A stretch of DNA of 64,000 nt from Dipylidium caninum (GCA_017562135.1 QEYB01000963.1:496001-560000), one strand, 5' to 3'. Shown: positions 1 to 15,000, numbered from the stretch's first letter. Numbers and translations are program-made. The notes: generated from the sequence alone by a model not told the origin.

Positions 1-3000
1 GTGATTCAAGTAGAACAGATGCTCAATACGGAACAGACAAGTTCTCTGCGTCTGCCACTGCTGCGATTTCTCGTACGTTTTCCCGGCGAGACTTTCAGAC
101 AGATCTTTCATGGATTCTCCCGTCCTCATGATAGTCACGCTCATCGAATTATTCTCGTACGTCCTCTTTTTTTCCCCACTTTCTGCATTTTTCGTTATGT
201 TTACTTCTACCTTAATTGCTTTTGCAATAAACAGTATGCTCCCCATTCTGTCTGCTGCCTACATGGGCTAATTTCTCACTGTTACTAGTACTTGATGACT
301 CTGCCGGAGAGCAAGCCGTTAGCGGACTATCTGGTAGCAAATGTTACCCTTCTAACTGACTTCTTGAAACCAAATGGGAGGGAGCCAGGTACGTTCATTT
401 GTTCATTTTCGTTTTTCTATTTAATTTTTAACACAACATTTGGCATTTCCGGTACGGCAGAAACCGTTTACGAGAACACCTCCTTACGACTACCACGGTC
501 CGATGGCCCCTTGGCACAGGCGTCCACCTCATATCTGGCTCTTCGTCTTCTTCACCTCCTTCTCAAACAGCGTCCTGATTGGTTTAAGTCAACCCTTCCA
601 TCCGTTCCTAATGAGGCTAGTCTCTTAACCTCCAATGACTCCCCAGTAATGCAAGTTCTATTTGAATTGTGGGGATCAGCGGATTTTAAAAGACGCCACT
701 CCTGTCTAACACTGGTTCAACTCCAACAAAATCAGCCTAGTGTAAGATCTTGAACTCTTTTTGGAAGATTCGGTGGATGGTGGCAGGAAGGTAATCACCT
801 CTAGTTCGTCGCTATCTTCCACGTCCTCTAAGGACCCCACAGAGGCGCAGTTTCTGACCGGAGTCACTGTCACTGCTGGATTGACCGATTTCCTCTACTC
901 TGATGAGCCCCTTTTGCTGCTTGACTTTATGCTTACATGCGCAGAGTAAGTTAATTTTTTAGTGCAACCATTCTCAAACGTTGGAGGCACCTTGTTTACA
1001 CTTTATTTTTTGTTTCGATAGGGTTTGTCCTTACGACTTTGATTTGCTCTTCTACATAATTGCCGGAATGTCTCGCCATCGTTGTGTGGGTTACAATCCC
1101 CTCCCACACTATATCCAGCGTTTAGTTAGGGACTCTTCAGTCGCTTGGAGTCGCTCCATCTTCCTCCACTTTATCCAATTGGTGCGTAAGCGTATGGAGT
1201 TTAAGGCTGCGAATATCGCCAGTAGCTCCGCTAGGGGCGGAAGTAAGAAGAAGCAGTCATTCGCCGACAGTTCATCAAGCGATTCAGATTCGACCATGTC
1301 TGTGGAGCAATATCTTGGCACGCCAGAGGCTCAATTCAAGTTACTTTCGCAACTCATTCTGCCCTGTTTGCAGCAGGCGTTTGAGCGCAATCCCGCAGAG
1401 CTAGTGGCCTTGAGTCAGGCACCGAAGCCGGATGAACCTGATGGTAAGAGCCCTTCGGGGCGCATTGGGATTTCTTGAACGTCTCTGCTTTTTCACTAGC
1501 TTGTAGCTTCCGTAAAGCTCTCTTGATTATATCTATTTTTGTTTCATTAACACCTTTAACCTTGTCAACTGTGTTTTCTGCTCATTGAGATATTGACTAG
1601 TGTGGATCTGGTGTCGTCAATGCAACTTTAAAGTATCAGTTATGCCTATATGTTAGACGACAATTTTTTACTTCTCTTTAATTCCGTCACAGTCTCGTTG
1701 CTTTGACCATCACTTGTTGGTACTACAGTTTAATTTGAAAGTTATACTAACAGTGTGACTGTGTTCATCATCTTCGGCTCTGGGGTATTGGGTCCTGAGC
1801 TAAGTAGTAAAATGTCCCCTGTGTCAAAATCCACGGCTCATTTGCGTTTTAATTCTACAATCTTATTTCCTGATTACATTACTTACCTCAAGTGTGCTAT
1901 TTCCATTCTGGCTCACAGACAAGGATTTGGTACACCTCTTTGTCAACCTACTACTCAACGATGAGGCCCACAAAATGTGCACCGGCTTACGAATCATGTA
2001 CTACCAACTTGCCTGCCACTTTGTGTTCTACGCTCCTGAATATGTCCAGGATACTTCGACCAAGTGAGTGCATTCGTGGAATCTACTTTATTTGCCACCT
2101 TGATACTTTGTTAAAGCCGCAGACTTTACCAAACCGACAGTTGTGTAACCGTCTCTTGCTTTGTCTCAGAATCCAAAGCTACCGTCTACGTGCAATCACT
2201 AGTTTTGTTTGGCCCTGCGTCACCAGCAACTTAAATGTGGTAGACCTGCAAGAAAAGTATACGGGCCTACAAGTTCTGGCTTACCTTATTGCGCGTTTCT
2301 ATTCCATCATGGGTAAGGCAACGCCACAAGTCTTCCTCTGCCTCATAAAGGGTCCTCAAACTGAGGTGAAGAAAATGGTGAATCCATCGCTTGATCTCTT
2401 ACTACCGGCTTGGGTTACTGGACCTGAGGAACAGGTAAGTGTCCGTGGGACGGTAAATAATCAAGGGGAAGGTAGTTTTTGCAGCTCATAGAATGCGTCG
2501 TGTTGTATGAGGAGATATAGTACACACCATGTTATTGCGATGTTTTCTTGAGATTGTGTCGCTTATGGGGTAACCTGAGAAAAATGCAGCGGAGGGTCCT
2601 TTTTTGCCTCTTAACTTGCACGGCTTCATTAACTGGTCTACCTTGTCCAGCTAGTTGATGTGGACTTTCCATTGGAAACATAATTTAAACCAAAGAATTC
2701 ATTCGACATTTCTCCGGTTAACGATAATAATGTACTAGCCGAATTCATCCTCCAACCCTCCTAGAGGAAACGCATTTTACGCTTTCCTAATTCTTCAGTT
2801 TTTCCCATACATTCTAACTACTCCTTCCCTCCGCTTCTACTGCGTCACGAGGGGTTTGCCCCTCCACCATTGTGCGTCTTCTCTTTTTATTCAGTCAAGA
2901 TGAATGTTGAGCTTCAAAGCCATTCCTCAGGCGTCAAAAATAAAGGTTAGCATTTAGATTGGAATTCAGTCTTGGAATTCAGAATTCAGTAGATTCACGC

Positions 3001-6000
3001 AGTCTTGTTGTACTAACGTATCAGAGTTGTAACGATCTGATGGTGAAGGGTGGTGCGAAGAGATGAGAATTTGCGGTCTCCCCTTACGACAGGGCGTCTC
3101 AACTTGACATGTCGTGGAGATTGGTGCTGGAGTGGACGAGAGATGAAGGAAAGATAGGACAGGCGGGCGAGCGGGCGTTGATGCTGGCGTAGGTTTAGGT
3201 GTAGTCGGTGGTAGTGGTGGTGGCGTTGGTGTTGCCATGGGTATTTAGAAGGGGTGGGATTCAACGAAACGGAACGAGTTGGAGGTGTTAGTAAAAGACT
3301 AGAGAGACTGAAGGGCGTTGTGAGGTATGAATGTTTTCCGACTTGACTGTTTGTTTTCAAGTATAAGTAGTAATGTTTAGGTAGGTACAGATCTTGTATC
3401 CGCTGGCTCGCCTGTCATTTATTCCTAACTGAAATATCCCCTTATTCGACGTGCACAATCTTTTAAACTTGATGTCTAAAACTCTTAATACGCGCTTTTC
3501 TATTGTCAAATCATTGGGCCATAAACTTAATATCTCTTTCTTCCCCCCCCCCTCCTCCTCCTCCACCACTGCTTTACTATCAACAGAAGGTACTTGCGGC
3601 GTCGACGAAGAAGGTTATGGCGGAGGATCAAAGCACACAAATGAGCATCCACTTATTGTAGGCATTTGTTATTTATCCATTTTTTTTTTAAAATTTCAAC
3701 CTCGCTTGACCGATTGACGGCTTGAGTGTCATATCTCATCTGCAGGAGCTTGATACTGCGACACGCTGACATCTACTATCCGGTCCGTTCTTCCCTTTTC
3801 GGCTCCCTCGTCGTCATTATTTCTCGTTTATCGGCTCAACAGGTAACAGACTGCGTCTAAAGTAGTGCACGAATTTCTCCAACAGCACTCATATCTTTAT
3901 TCTTCTATCGTAGATTCCGATTGATCAACGGCGAATGATTTTGGATCTCATCGAGGTGACCGTGCGTTGGGACATGAGATGCATGTCGGAGCGCAAGGCT
4001 CTTCTTTATGCAGAACGATCACAGATTCCCGGTCCCTCAACTTCGACATCATCTGCTCATCCTTATCCTGATCTTGCCTCTTGCCCTGTGGTGTGTTTTC
4101 TTCAAAACGGCCTTCCATCGCGATTTCGACCTCTTAATCGCTGGATTTAACTTCTCTTTCAGCTGGCGAACAGAATTGATCTCATGCCAATGGAGAAAAG
4201 TCATCGGGACCAACTAGCGAACCTCATGATCCGTTTCGCATGTCAGGTAGTCTACTCTACTTTGACAATTCTATCAATCGCCATAAAATATGTAAATTAA
4301 CGTCTTGTTCTGGTTGTGTACATTTTTGTGTTTAACTATTCAGTCAATGGAAGCAACCCCGAATGGTGTCTCCTCAGAGGCTTCGGCCCGAAAAGCCCTG
4401 AATCTAATTGAAACCACAATGTCTTCAGACGTCTGGGGTGGTGAGACTTGTGACCTTCGGTTGAACTTTATTGATCGGTTCCTCTGTCCCGAGGATTCCT
4501 CCACCAGCCAGTCGAGCGCTGGTCAACAACAGCAGCAACAACAAAGCTTAAATTCTTTGCTATCCTCCTGTATATTTATGACCCTCGAGGTGTTACGTGT
4601 TCTCTATAACACACTGGTGAGTGCTCTCCACAGTAAGCTTTTTCTTGCTCTCATCGTGTTTGGTTTGCGTTGATTTCAGAGGATGGAATAAGAATGTAAA
4701 TACCACGTCTCATTTGACAGGAAAGTCCGACGCTGCTGGCCAACGTGAAGCATTTCAGCAAGTCCTTGATAAGCCTCATCTCGCGTTACCCAACGACCTA
4801 CCGATTGATGCGAGCTTGTGCCACTCTCGTTAAAGCGTTGCTAATGAAATTCCCTGCTGAATCCTCCAATCGCCAGAAAATCACCAGCTTCTCAGAACTC
4901 TATGAACTCTACGACGTCGTTCTTAAATTCATACAAGAGTCATTTACCCTCTACTCCGAGGGGTAAGCCTGCCTTTTCCCCTGGCGGAACATCCCTTACT
5001 GATTCATTTCCTGCCTTCTGTAGATCCAGTAGAGCAGGCATTGTGCCACGTCTTCAGTCAGCATTTTGCCTACTTACCACAACTCAGCAGGCTTCAGCCA
5101 ATTCCTACGCTTTCGTGGATCGCTGTCTTACCCAGCTTATGAAAATGTTTCATCGACTGGTTCACGATGTAATGAATTCTCCTGTCAACAATTCACCTCA
5201 GGACTCGGCGACTTTGAGTCGTAAGCTCCATCTTCACTAGCTTAAAACTCGGTATATGCGATACTTTGATGAAGAGTTTGGTGGGTTATCTGAACTAATT
5301 CCCTTTTTTCACATTGCCTGTCCCATTTTTAAGTGAGTAATTAGCTGGATTGTGTATTCTTTTTCACCTATGTATTTTTGTATTTCTCCAATCAGGTGAC
5401 TCCGTGGGAGGCAAGTTTTGTCATTAACTATGAATTTTTGTTGAATGTTTCCTCCTTAGTGATCTCTGGCAATGCCTGTAGCGCAAAGGCCTTACCAATG
5501 AGATACTGCGCTTGGTGCTTCAAACTTACATGCCTCGTGTTGTCTTTCCGATGTCATAGTTGTCTTGTTCTTATTTTGTCTTCCCCTATCCTAAAACCTG
5601 GCCAAAATTAATTTTTATTTGAGTAAAATTCATTCTCTCCGCTCTCCTTTCCCCTTCACTCATTGTCCTTCATTTTCTGGTCTGGAGTCCCATTGTTTTA
5701 AAGCATGAACGTTTTTTGATTTGCTATCTTTCTGCAGGAATCGTGCTGATTCAATTGGACAACCTCGACTGCATAAGTAGTCTCGCTTTCTTTTCCCTTG
5801 CATATAATTTTGGGCTCAGTCTCTCCTACTATGAATCGCTTCCTCGTGGTCTCCTTTCTGTGCTATGAGAAACCCCTAATTCTGCTTTGTCTGGTTTGTA
5901 AATGCTGCTTTTGGATTGGGAAAAAAACATTCAGACCATTGCTTCGGGTGCTACTCATCCGTTCATGAATTCCTCCCCTTTCAAACGAAATATCAGCATT

Positions 6001-9000
6001 CTTTGGCAAATGGTAGACATTTACAGCTACCCGTTCCGATTTGTGCCTTTAGACTACTTTACGTACAGTAGACTATTGGCAGTTCTGAATTGAGCACTTA
6101 TCACTCTTGATCAGCTCTGGTTTTGACGTGAACCAGAACAGAACATCACTCGGTATTTTCCATCGCTCTTGTTTTTTTTCATGAATGATCAGAGCATCCG
6201 GCTGTCGCCACATCAATGTGATTGTTGTTATCCTGTCCAGTGGCTCTACTGTTGAGAAATTAGTCTTACTGGAAAAAGTGCATTTGCTTTTTAAACACGT
6301 TGGTAAAGAGATGAATGCTTTTCTGATCTGTGATGTCTCTTTGGCTTCTATAGCAGTTGAGACATCATACCACACCAGATTGAAATGTTACAACCTCCTG
6401 CAGTGCCTTACAAGAGGTTTTTTGGGCTTCTTTCAGAACTAACAGAGCTGTTAATTCAGACATTGGACATTTTCAAGTCACGTTTGAATGTAATGAATTC
6501 GGAGACAAGGAAGAATACCTTTGGACCAGACTTTCTCCACATCTTGGAACGCGCAAGAGACGCCAAACTCTTCCGTGCTGCGGTGCGCATCCTTCGGGAC
6601 TGGGTGAATGTGCCTAAGTCAGAGGAGCACTTTGCACCCACAACTCGTGAAAAGGTTGCCTTTTTTGTTCGTCTCTGGGCCTCCTATCCTCGATGGCTGG
6701 AGCATTCGGAAGTGGCTCGTGACATTCTTGACTGCATCTATCAGGTTAGTAATCTTTTAACCTCTGTAACTTTATAAATACGAGAAATTAAAGGTGTTTC
6801 GTCCCATAATTTGTGCTTTGGAATGCTTCGGGGCTAGACCTCCACAACTTCTGTCATCCCATTCGTTCTACAGCCAATTCGTTACTGTTTTGAGGGTTCT
6901 GTTCAGAAAGATTGGCACTGCCCATCCTGAAATATTTTGCCGGATTGTTCACATGCCATGTCACACGTCTTTTTTGTCACGTCGCATCTCGTATCTCCTT
7001 CCACCCTTTTCATTGATCACCTCAATACAGAAAACAACGGTCTCGTATTTGCGTATTGAGGATTTGGTTTTACGGTCGCATTGGCCTCCTTTGAGGTTCG
7101 AAGGCCTCAGAAATCTGGTTAATAACGTAAATGTTCGGATGTAGAGGCGTCTCCTTCCCTGCTTCTGACCATCACCTATTATTAAGCAATAATTTATGTG
7201 CATATCTTAATGGGTTGTAATTGCTTGAAGTAGGCGGCTTCAAGGTCTTACTCTGACCACTCTTATGGCATAGTTTTTTTCCTTAGTCGCTGCCAGAAGC
7301 AATGGCGTCTCCAAAATGTACACTCAACGCTAATTTCTGTGCCACTTACTTGGGAGACGGGATCCACTTTGATTTTCTTGCGTTGAGGCATTGAAATCTT
7401 ATAATTCCTTTGGCTTCGCGGTTTTGCTCTTCTGTGTGTCAGTAAACGGTAATACTCTTTCCTTTCCCTAGGTTTTCTCAAATGTCTCTCCTAAAACACA
7501 CGAAATTTTCGTGAAAATGGAGCAGGCTTTCTGTTGCGGTCTTCTCAGTCCGTTGCCGGATATCCGAGAGAAGTATGTTGACCTCTTTTTGCTCGGCTCT
7601 GACATTACTTCTGCTCCACTCTTCATCGAAAATGAGGCGTCTTCCGATATGCCGGTATCAACACCAGCCAAAAGTGACTTACTCGTGCGTCTACTCTTCC
7701 TCCTCGTATCTAATTCCTGGGATGAAGTCCACTACAAGGATGGTTTTTGGGTACCCATCTTCTTCGACGTAAGCCATTTTCTACACCTTTGCCCTCCGTC
7801 AGTGGGTCAAATTCTAATGTCTATCTAATTTCAGGTACTTTTATGTGATACGGATTTCAGTCGGCCTTCAGTGATTGTCCAATCAGAAGCCCGGTTTGCG
7901 TCTCTGCAAGAGGAAATAAAATCTGAGCCCAGTCCCTTATCACTTGTCTCCATTAAACCCGATCCTTTCGACACCACAGACATGGAACTTTTTACAGTGA
8001 AATTGCAAGATGACCCAAAAGATTCGACTCCTCAAAGCCCCACTAGCATCTATCAGCGTTTGTTGGACCAACAGACAACTGCTTTTGATGGAATTAAAAA
8101 AGTAAGATCTTTTCTTCCGTAAAGTATTGGCACGCCCTTCAATACTCTCCATTTTTTTTCGTCATTGTAGATTTCTTTCCGCGATACCTTACGTGGTTTT
8201 CTCAATCTAGTCCATAATCGCCCTGCTATTGCAAGCGAAATGTTTGGTCAATTATGGTACTGCCTGTGGCACCGTTTATTTCTTCGTGAATCTGAGAATC
8301 AGTCAGGCAGTCTCATGAGTTTCTCTTATTCCGAGGTATCTCACTTGTCTGAAAGTTTAGCCGACACCTCACTCGTTCCTTCTACTTCCACCCATCCCCC
8401 ACCACCACCTGTGACCCCCGTCAGTAGTGGCTCCCTTTCGATTGCTCCCGGGGAATTACGTCGCCTTCTTCTACCCCATATAACTCGATTTCTCTCGTCG
8501 GACGACCATGTTAGCACAGTCGATGTGATCCCTAGTCCAATAGGCAACATATTAACAGGCTTTGCTACCACTGCTGACTCCCTCCTCGCTGCTCTGCCTC
8601 TTCCCATTTTGTCGGTGAGTTTGGCGCTTCTTTTAAATGATGAAATATACGGTAGAAAGGTTGGATCTCCTAATCCCCATGTTTATTGTTCTCTTGCAAA
8701 GTACATGGGATGCGCGCACAATCAGTGGTATAGCATGGCTCTCTTCTTTGAATCTCTGTGTGCACGGGCACAACGAGCTCTTATATCCAACGGTTCCCCC
8801 TCTCTAGTCGACAATGATTTGACTTACACTTTGACACCCAGCGAAGATGAGGGCGGTAAAGAAGTTGGAAGGCTGGAGGATGTGCCTTTGGGTACAGGAG
8901 CACTCTCCCTCCTTGCTCTCTACGACCTTATGGCAGAGGGTGACTACCTTGTCTCCGGTTGGTGGCATCGCCTCAACTCTCCCTGTGCCGGATCTCAACG

Positions 9001-12000
9001 TCTAAAGGTTCCTAATCGCAGTCAGATCCATCGATTCCCCATCGAGCGGTAAGATGGCTTCCCATGTTGTTTTAACCTCCCTCTTTTATGACACTTACGA
9101 TACTTTGTTCTGGTTTGTGCAGCTCCTCCGACTTCTTGTCTGCAGTAATAGCCTTCTCGCAGGGTCATTTGTTACGAGGCCTGGAAACCGCTATAAATGT
9201 GCTTCCCACTCGACCTGCGGCTGGGGACGCCTCATCTCTTCAACCTCCCGACTCAACCGGATTGCTGCAAATCAGCGAGCAAATAAATAAGAGCCGCTTA
9301 TATGAGTACAGCCTCAGGTAATACTGAGCTAAAATTGTTTATGTTACTTAAACCTTCCTCTGAATTTCCCATATTCTTTCTTCTACTGCGATATGACTGT
9401 CACTTCTTTTAGAAGTGTTTGTTGAATGCACCGAGGTATGGCTAAAATATGGCCTTCTTTCTCCATTTCCGAGGAATCGAGTAATGATTTTAGACAGGGA
9501 TGCTTTAAATCCACTTGATCTACATTTTTCTTTTTTCTCGAGTGATGATTGCTACTTTGGTAAACATTGACTTCTACAACGGAACGTTCGAAAACTTATT
9601 TTCATGCACAGCTTTTCTTTTACTTACGCATGAGATGCAAAAAAGTCAAGACAGTAGGCTTCTTGGAGTCCATTTTTACTCAATCTTGTGGCTGTCCGAC
9701 CCACAAAATTGGCTGACTGTAGAGCACCGTTGGATTATTAACTGTACCCTGTGTTGCAATCACCAAAGCTTTTACCCTTAAACCGTTTACATTTTATTAC
9801 GGAGTGGTTTTATTAGCTTCCCCCCTCAAGTTGTATGGAATGCTATCGCAGTTCTATGGTTCAATGAAATCTAGAAATGATGACAAATCTGGTTGTTAAT
9901 ATTGGTTTAAATTTCAAATGATTTGGAATGTTACTTCAACTTCCAACGTCCTGAATATCAATTAAATTGGAGCATTTGATCTCAAAAGTGCTAGTTTGGT
10001 TGCGTCGCATCGTATTTTGTAGGTTTTCTTAGATTCCACTAAGAAGATACACCACTTTTTTTGTAAAATTAAACCTTATTAATAGAACGCGAGACAGATC
10101 TTGTGACTTCCCATTTTTTACCGGTGACCAGAGCTCTGAAACAAATGGGTCAATGGGACAACTTGGACTCATTTGCGTCGATGGTAGCCCCATCTGCTTC
10201 CACCTCGGACATGCCTGCAGCCGGAGGTGAAACTCTTAGCGGCTCCTCCCTCTTGGGCAGCATTCGAGTTGAATTTGCCTGGCGTCATCGTGACTGGTCG
10301 GAGGTTTTATCCGCACTTCCGGGCGTATGTTGTTCTTTGTTATGGAAAGAAGTTTGTATTTTTCTTCAATTTATTGCACTTGCGTGAAACGTTCTCCAAA
10401 ATCCCGGTTTTTTTGTGAAACAAATTTGCAAGTGTCTCTTTTACTTCCCTACTTATTGTCCACATAGCTTAATGTTGGCTCTATCCGAGGGCCTTTAACA
10501 CATTCCGTCGTTTGCGAGTGATGGATTCGCTGACTTTCAAACTGACTGCTAAAGGTTGCGTGTTTTGACAAATTAACTTCACTTTCGTATTCGATTATAG
10601 TCAAAATTTTATTTTTAACTCAAACCCAAAACCGAAACGCACATTCATCGTTGATACCATTTGTTGAAGGTGATAGAGGCGATTATTATCCCTACACTTT
10701 TTGTGGTAGGATTTGGCATCCAATTATAAATAGATCTAAGACTTAGTGCTATGCTAAACTTCCACTTTGGAGCACATCAGTTTACTGTTTTAATGATTTT
10801 ACTTCACCTTCATTTGTCTTAGTTAATGAACGAGGGTGCCACCGCATGAGCAATGGCGGTTAGCGTTGATCAAAGCCTCAGGGTGTATTGCTGGTAGAAG
10901 TGCAGTCGGCGTGTCAGGTGAACTCGACACCTACACTGTCGGCGGTGGAAGTAATGCCAGTGGTAGTAGTGGTGGTGGTAGCGGTGGCGCTGGTGTCCAG
11001 GCTACTCCATCCACTAGCGCTTCCAGCACTTCTACTTCTAATCCTGGCACCGATGCTTCCGGTCTCTTCTCCACAAGTCTCGTGCAGTTAATCGATGCCG
11101 AAAATCTACATGTAATGAACAGCATTTTACGTGAGTGGCGTCGACTCCCACTCATTGTCACAAACCAACACATCCGACTCCTGCAGGTTTGTTCTCACAC
11201 CTTCTCTCCTGATGTGCTTTCTTTACTTTTACGAAATGGTCATTGGTTCTTCTTGGTCATATTTAGGGATGTCAGCAGGCATCCGAAATTTACGATGGTA
11301 ACCTCCTTCTCCTTCAACATTCCGTGCCACTCCTGGGGGCCGGAGCGAATTCCACATCTGCGTCTGGAGTATCTCCTAGTAGACCAGCCATGTCACAATC
11401 TATGTACGACTACAAAACCGTCTTTCGATCATGGCAGTAAGTTTGTCTCCAGTCTCTCTTCACTACTGTCTATGTGAAATATTTAAATACTCTCACTTTC
11501 GGGTAGAGGTCGTCTCCCTCTTATCAGTGATGATCTCTCCTTCTGGAGTGACCTTCTCACATGGCGCCAAATTGTGCTGGAGAAGATTATTAACACGGGC
11601 GCCTATTCACATAAGTTCACTCAAGAACGGGTATGGTCATTAGTATTATTGTCCTAATGCTCAAGCTAATGATGCTCGTAACGATTTCATGAAAATTTGT
11701 TTTATCTCATTATAGAACAACCTACTTGCTACTTGCCATCGTGAACGAGCCCTCACAATGGTTCAAATGGCCAAAGGCTACCGAAAGTTCGGATTGCCTG
11801 GCATTGCTCAACAACGACTGGATGCGTAAGTTTTTTGTTGGTAAAATTCCTACCAACGATCGTTACTGTCTCTTTGCCTCGAATGGTAATCTTTTCGGGT
11901 TACAGATATACGCATAGCAAAATGCCTCCCTTGTTCGAGAAGACCAAGCAGGAGATCAAACTGAAAATTGCAGACCTTCGTAAAGAGGAATTGCTAGAGG

Positions 12001-15000
12001 TAAATCAGTACCAATTTTTTTAGGCGGTGTGTATTCTTTTTATGTGCTAGAGTTATTCCTCTTTAATTTTTTTATCTTATCATCAAGGGTCTGGAGCTGA
12101 TGGAGAAGACCAATATTCAGCAATATGAGAAGAAGGACAAAGCTAGATTCTTCTGTTACAAAGCTGTTTTCTTTTCGCACTTTAATAAGTACGCCTTAGA
12201 AATTTGCCAAACTAACTCGTTCAACAGAGCTCCTGTCCAGTAGAAGGCTAATTTATCCCTTCATGTCGATTCTAGGGGGGATGAAGCGACCAAGAACTTT
12301 GGCTACGCTACGCAGATGCAAGACAATTTGCACAAAGTCTGGTCGGTGTTTGGTGACTTCCTTGAAAATGTCTACTCCAGCAATCGAACTGCGTGCGTTT
12401 TTGGTATTCCGGCTAATTATCTAATTCCACAGAAATACAGGCACAACTTTCTGTCACTGCCTCAGATTACGTTCTCATTCTTCCTCAATCATAATTTCAT
12501 TTCCATTATTTCAAGTTCCATGGCAAATTTTATTTTATGTCAAAGTAAGACCACCTTTTTATCCATTTACTCTTCTGTCGAATTCTTTGTGTCTTATCTA
12601 TGGCTTTTGTGGTATTCTCTCGTAAGGAGTATGTGTGCAAACGTCTCGGTTCTGAAGATTTCAACTATCCCCTCCTTATTTATCGCTTACTTACAGATAA
12701 ACGCTCTAATAAGTTGTAGGTCGAGATAGCCACTTTTCTGTTAATTTAACTCACGCCCCTTGTCACTTTACCATTATCTTCCCATACTTGAGTGATGATC
12801 AGTGTCCACTGTTTCTGTAGCCTCGTCTTTAGTCCATCGTATAGAATTTAAAGCACGATGGTGTGGTTGATATCATAGGACCGTTCTCTTTTATAACTTT
12901 TTTGTTTTTCCTAGGTCTTTTATTGTGCCCATTCTTTTTTTATATTTTTGTTTTTTGGTAATTTGTTTTGCATACTTGCTTTAAGACAAGATTGGTTAAA
13001 AGCGTTTCATTTCATTTAAGCAAACGCGAAACCAGTGTCTCCACCACCGGCATTTTCGCCATGCAGGCGTTAATGGAAGCAGCTACTGTTGCTGGAACCG
13101 CTCAACGTCAGTCACATGCTGATTTGGCTAGATGCATTTTGGCTGCTTACACTCGATGACGCGGGAGACTTCTCTAGTAGTTCAACCGCGGCCATTGCCG
13201 CTTCTTCGAACGCGTCACCTTCACCCACAGCTACCGCCTCTGGTACCACCTCGACCTCGACTTCTGGATCCCAGTCACAGCGCCTTGCTCGAACATTCGA
13301 GGAACGTGCTTCACGTGTCCATCCTGACGCCTTCCTGCCTTGGTTACCCAGTCTCTCTACTTGCCTTCTCCGCCCAGAAGGCCGTTATGTCGCTAGCGCA
13401 CTCCGTGGCATTGCGCTGACCTACCCAACTGCGTTGGCCTCCATTCTGCGTGGCTTGCAACACCAACTGGCCATTGAGATGGACCGTGATCGTCGTATTG
13501 CTGCCGCGCTGACTGACCTTAGTCCCGACCAACGACGTCGTCTGGATGAAGCATATTCCCACAGCGTAGACCCAACTCGGGAAGACGTTAGAAGGCGGCC
13601 TGCTTCATCGGCTGCAGCAGGCTCGGCGGAACATTCCCAACAGCAACAGCAACACCAAGGGCCAATGACTATGGGAGCCACCGCCAAGCGGACGAAAAAG
13701 CGTGTAGTTGTGGTAATGCGTGGTGCTGAAGGTGAGAAGCTCAGCGAAGCGACCAGTTCACAATCTTCTACTGAGGGTGTAAGAGAGAGTGGGCCTGGAG
13801 ACATTCAAGATATGGATGTTGATGAAGACGATCCCGATTCGTCGACCCCGGCCCTAGCGGAGGATACACTGGGACCAGAGTTTGAGGACGCCGGCGGTGT
13901 AAGGACAGGCTACTTGTCACCATCGGTCAGCGAGGGACTGCATCGGATTAATCTGTTGTTCGCCCAATTGCGTCAGCGTCATCCTGCTCGGTTATACGTG
14001 TCTGATCGGTTTGTGGAGTGCACCGCTGGTCGTTTATTGCCCAGCTGGTCTGAAAATCTCCTACATCATTTGCGCAAGGCTCTAGACCAATTACATCAAA
14101 TCGCATGGGCACAATTGTCTCGGGTTGTCCGTCGTCCCTCAGCCTCTCTTGCTCCTTTCCAAGCTTCTATTCGTGGTCTCTCGTCTTTTCCGCTACCGTT
14201 CTGGATGGCTAAGGAATTAATTGATATAGTGTCTTGTTGCGGCCTCCCACCGCCCATCACTGCCTCTTCGGATGACCTTCTTACAGAGGATGCAGAAAAT
14301 CGGTCAGGTTCTGCTCTGGTATTTGCAGACAACATACAGTTGGCTTACACCCTCTTAGCAAATGAGGCTGAAGCTGATCCTTGGTTCAAACCCACCAAGG
14401 AAGCTCTGATGTCAGCTATAGGCAATATTGGTTCAAAAACTTTATTGGTAAGTTTGATTAGTGTACCTTCTACCTATTCTTCGTGTACAGACAACTGAAC
14501 CTCTAATTTGTGTATTTAGGAGGCAATCGGACTCCTTTCTAAGGAATTAATTCCCATCGTCGAACATCGGGTTGATCGCCTACCACGCACCTCCTATCTC
14601 TCAGATCGTGGTGCCTCCTACCTGATTGAGCTCATTTCCTCCCTTAACATCCAGTCGATTATGAGTCCCTTTCCGCGAAGCTTCCAAAATTCTCCTGCTG
14701 TAATTTCACCCCCAGTCGCTAGCTCAGCAGCCACTCTTTTGGAACTTCCTGGCGAAACTGTCCGATTAAAATTCATCTCGGCTTTACAAAATCAAAACTC
14801 CTATCAGGGGATTTCTAATAATCCCAATCCAATCGTCGCAGCCACTATGGCCAACACTGCAGCTATTGAAGGTCACCAGCCCAGTTTACTTTACTTGGCT
14901 GGCATTCTGCCCACAGTGGTGCGTGTGCCTTCTGCTGGGGGTAGGAGGTTAGCATTGAGGGCAAATAATGGTCGCGTCTTCCACTATGACGTGCCATGTC

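Noticed and set aside
2966..3360. Pro/Thr-rich minus-strand open frames
   Set aside because: They lie wholly inside a TRRAP intron and are composition driven.
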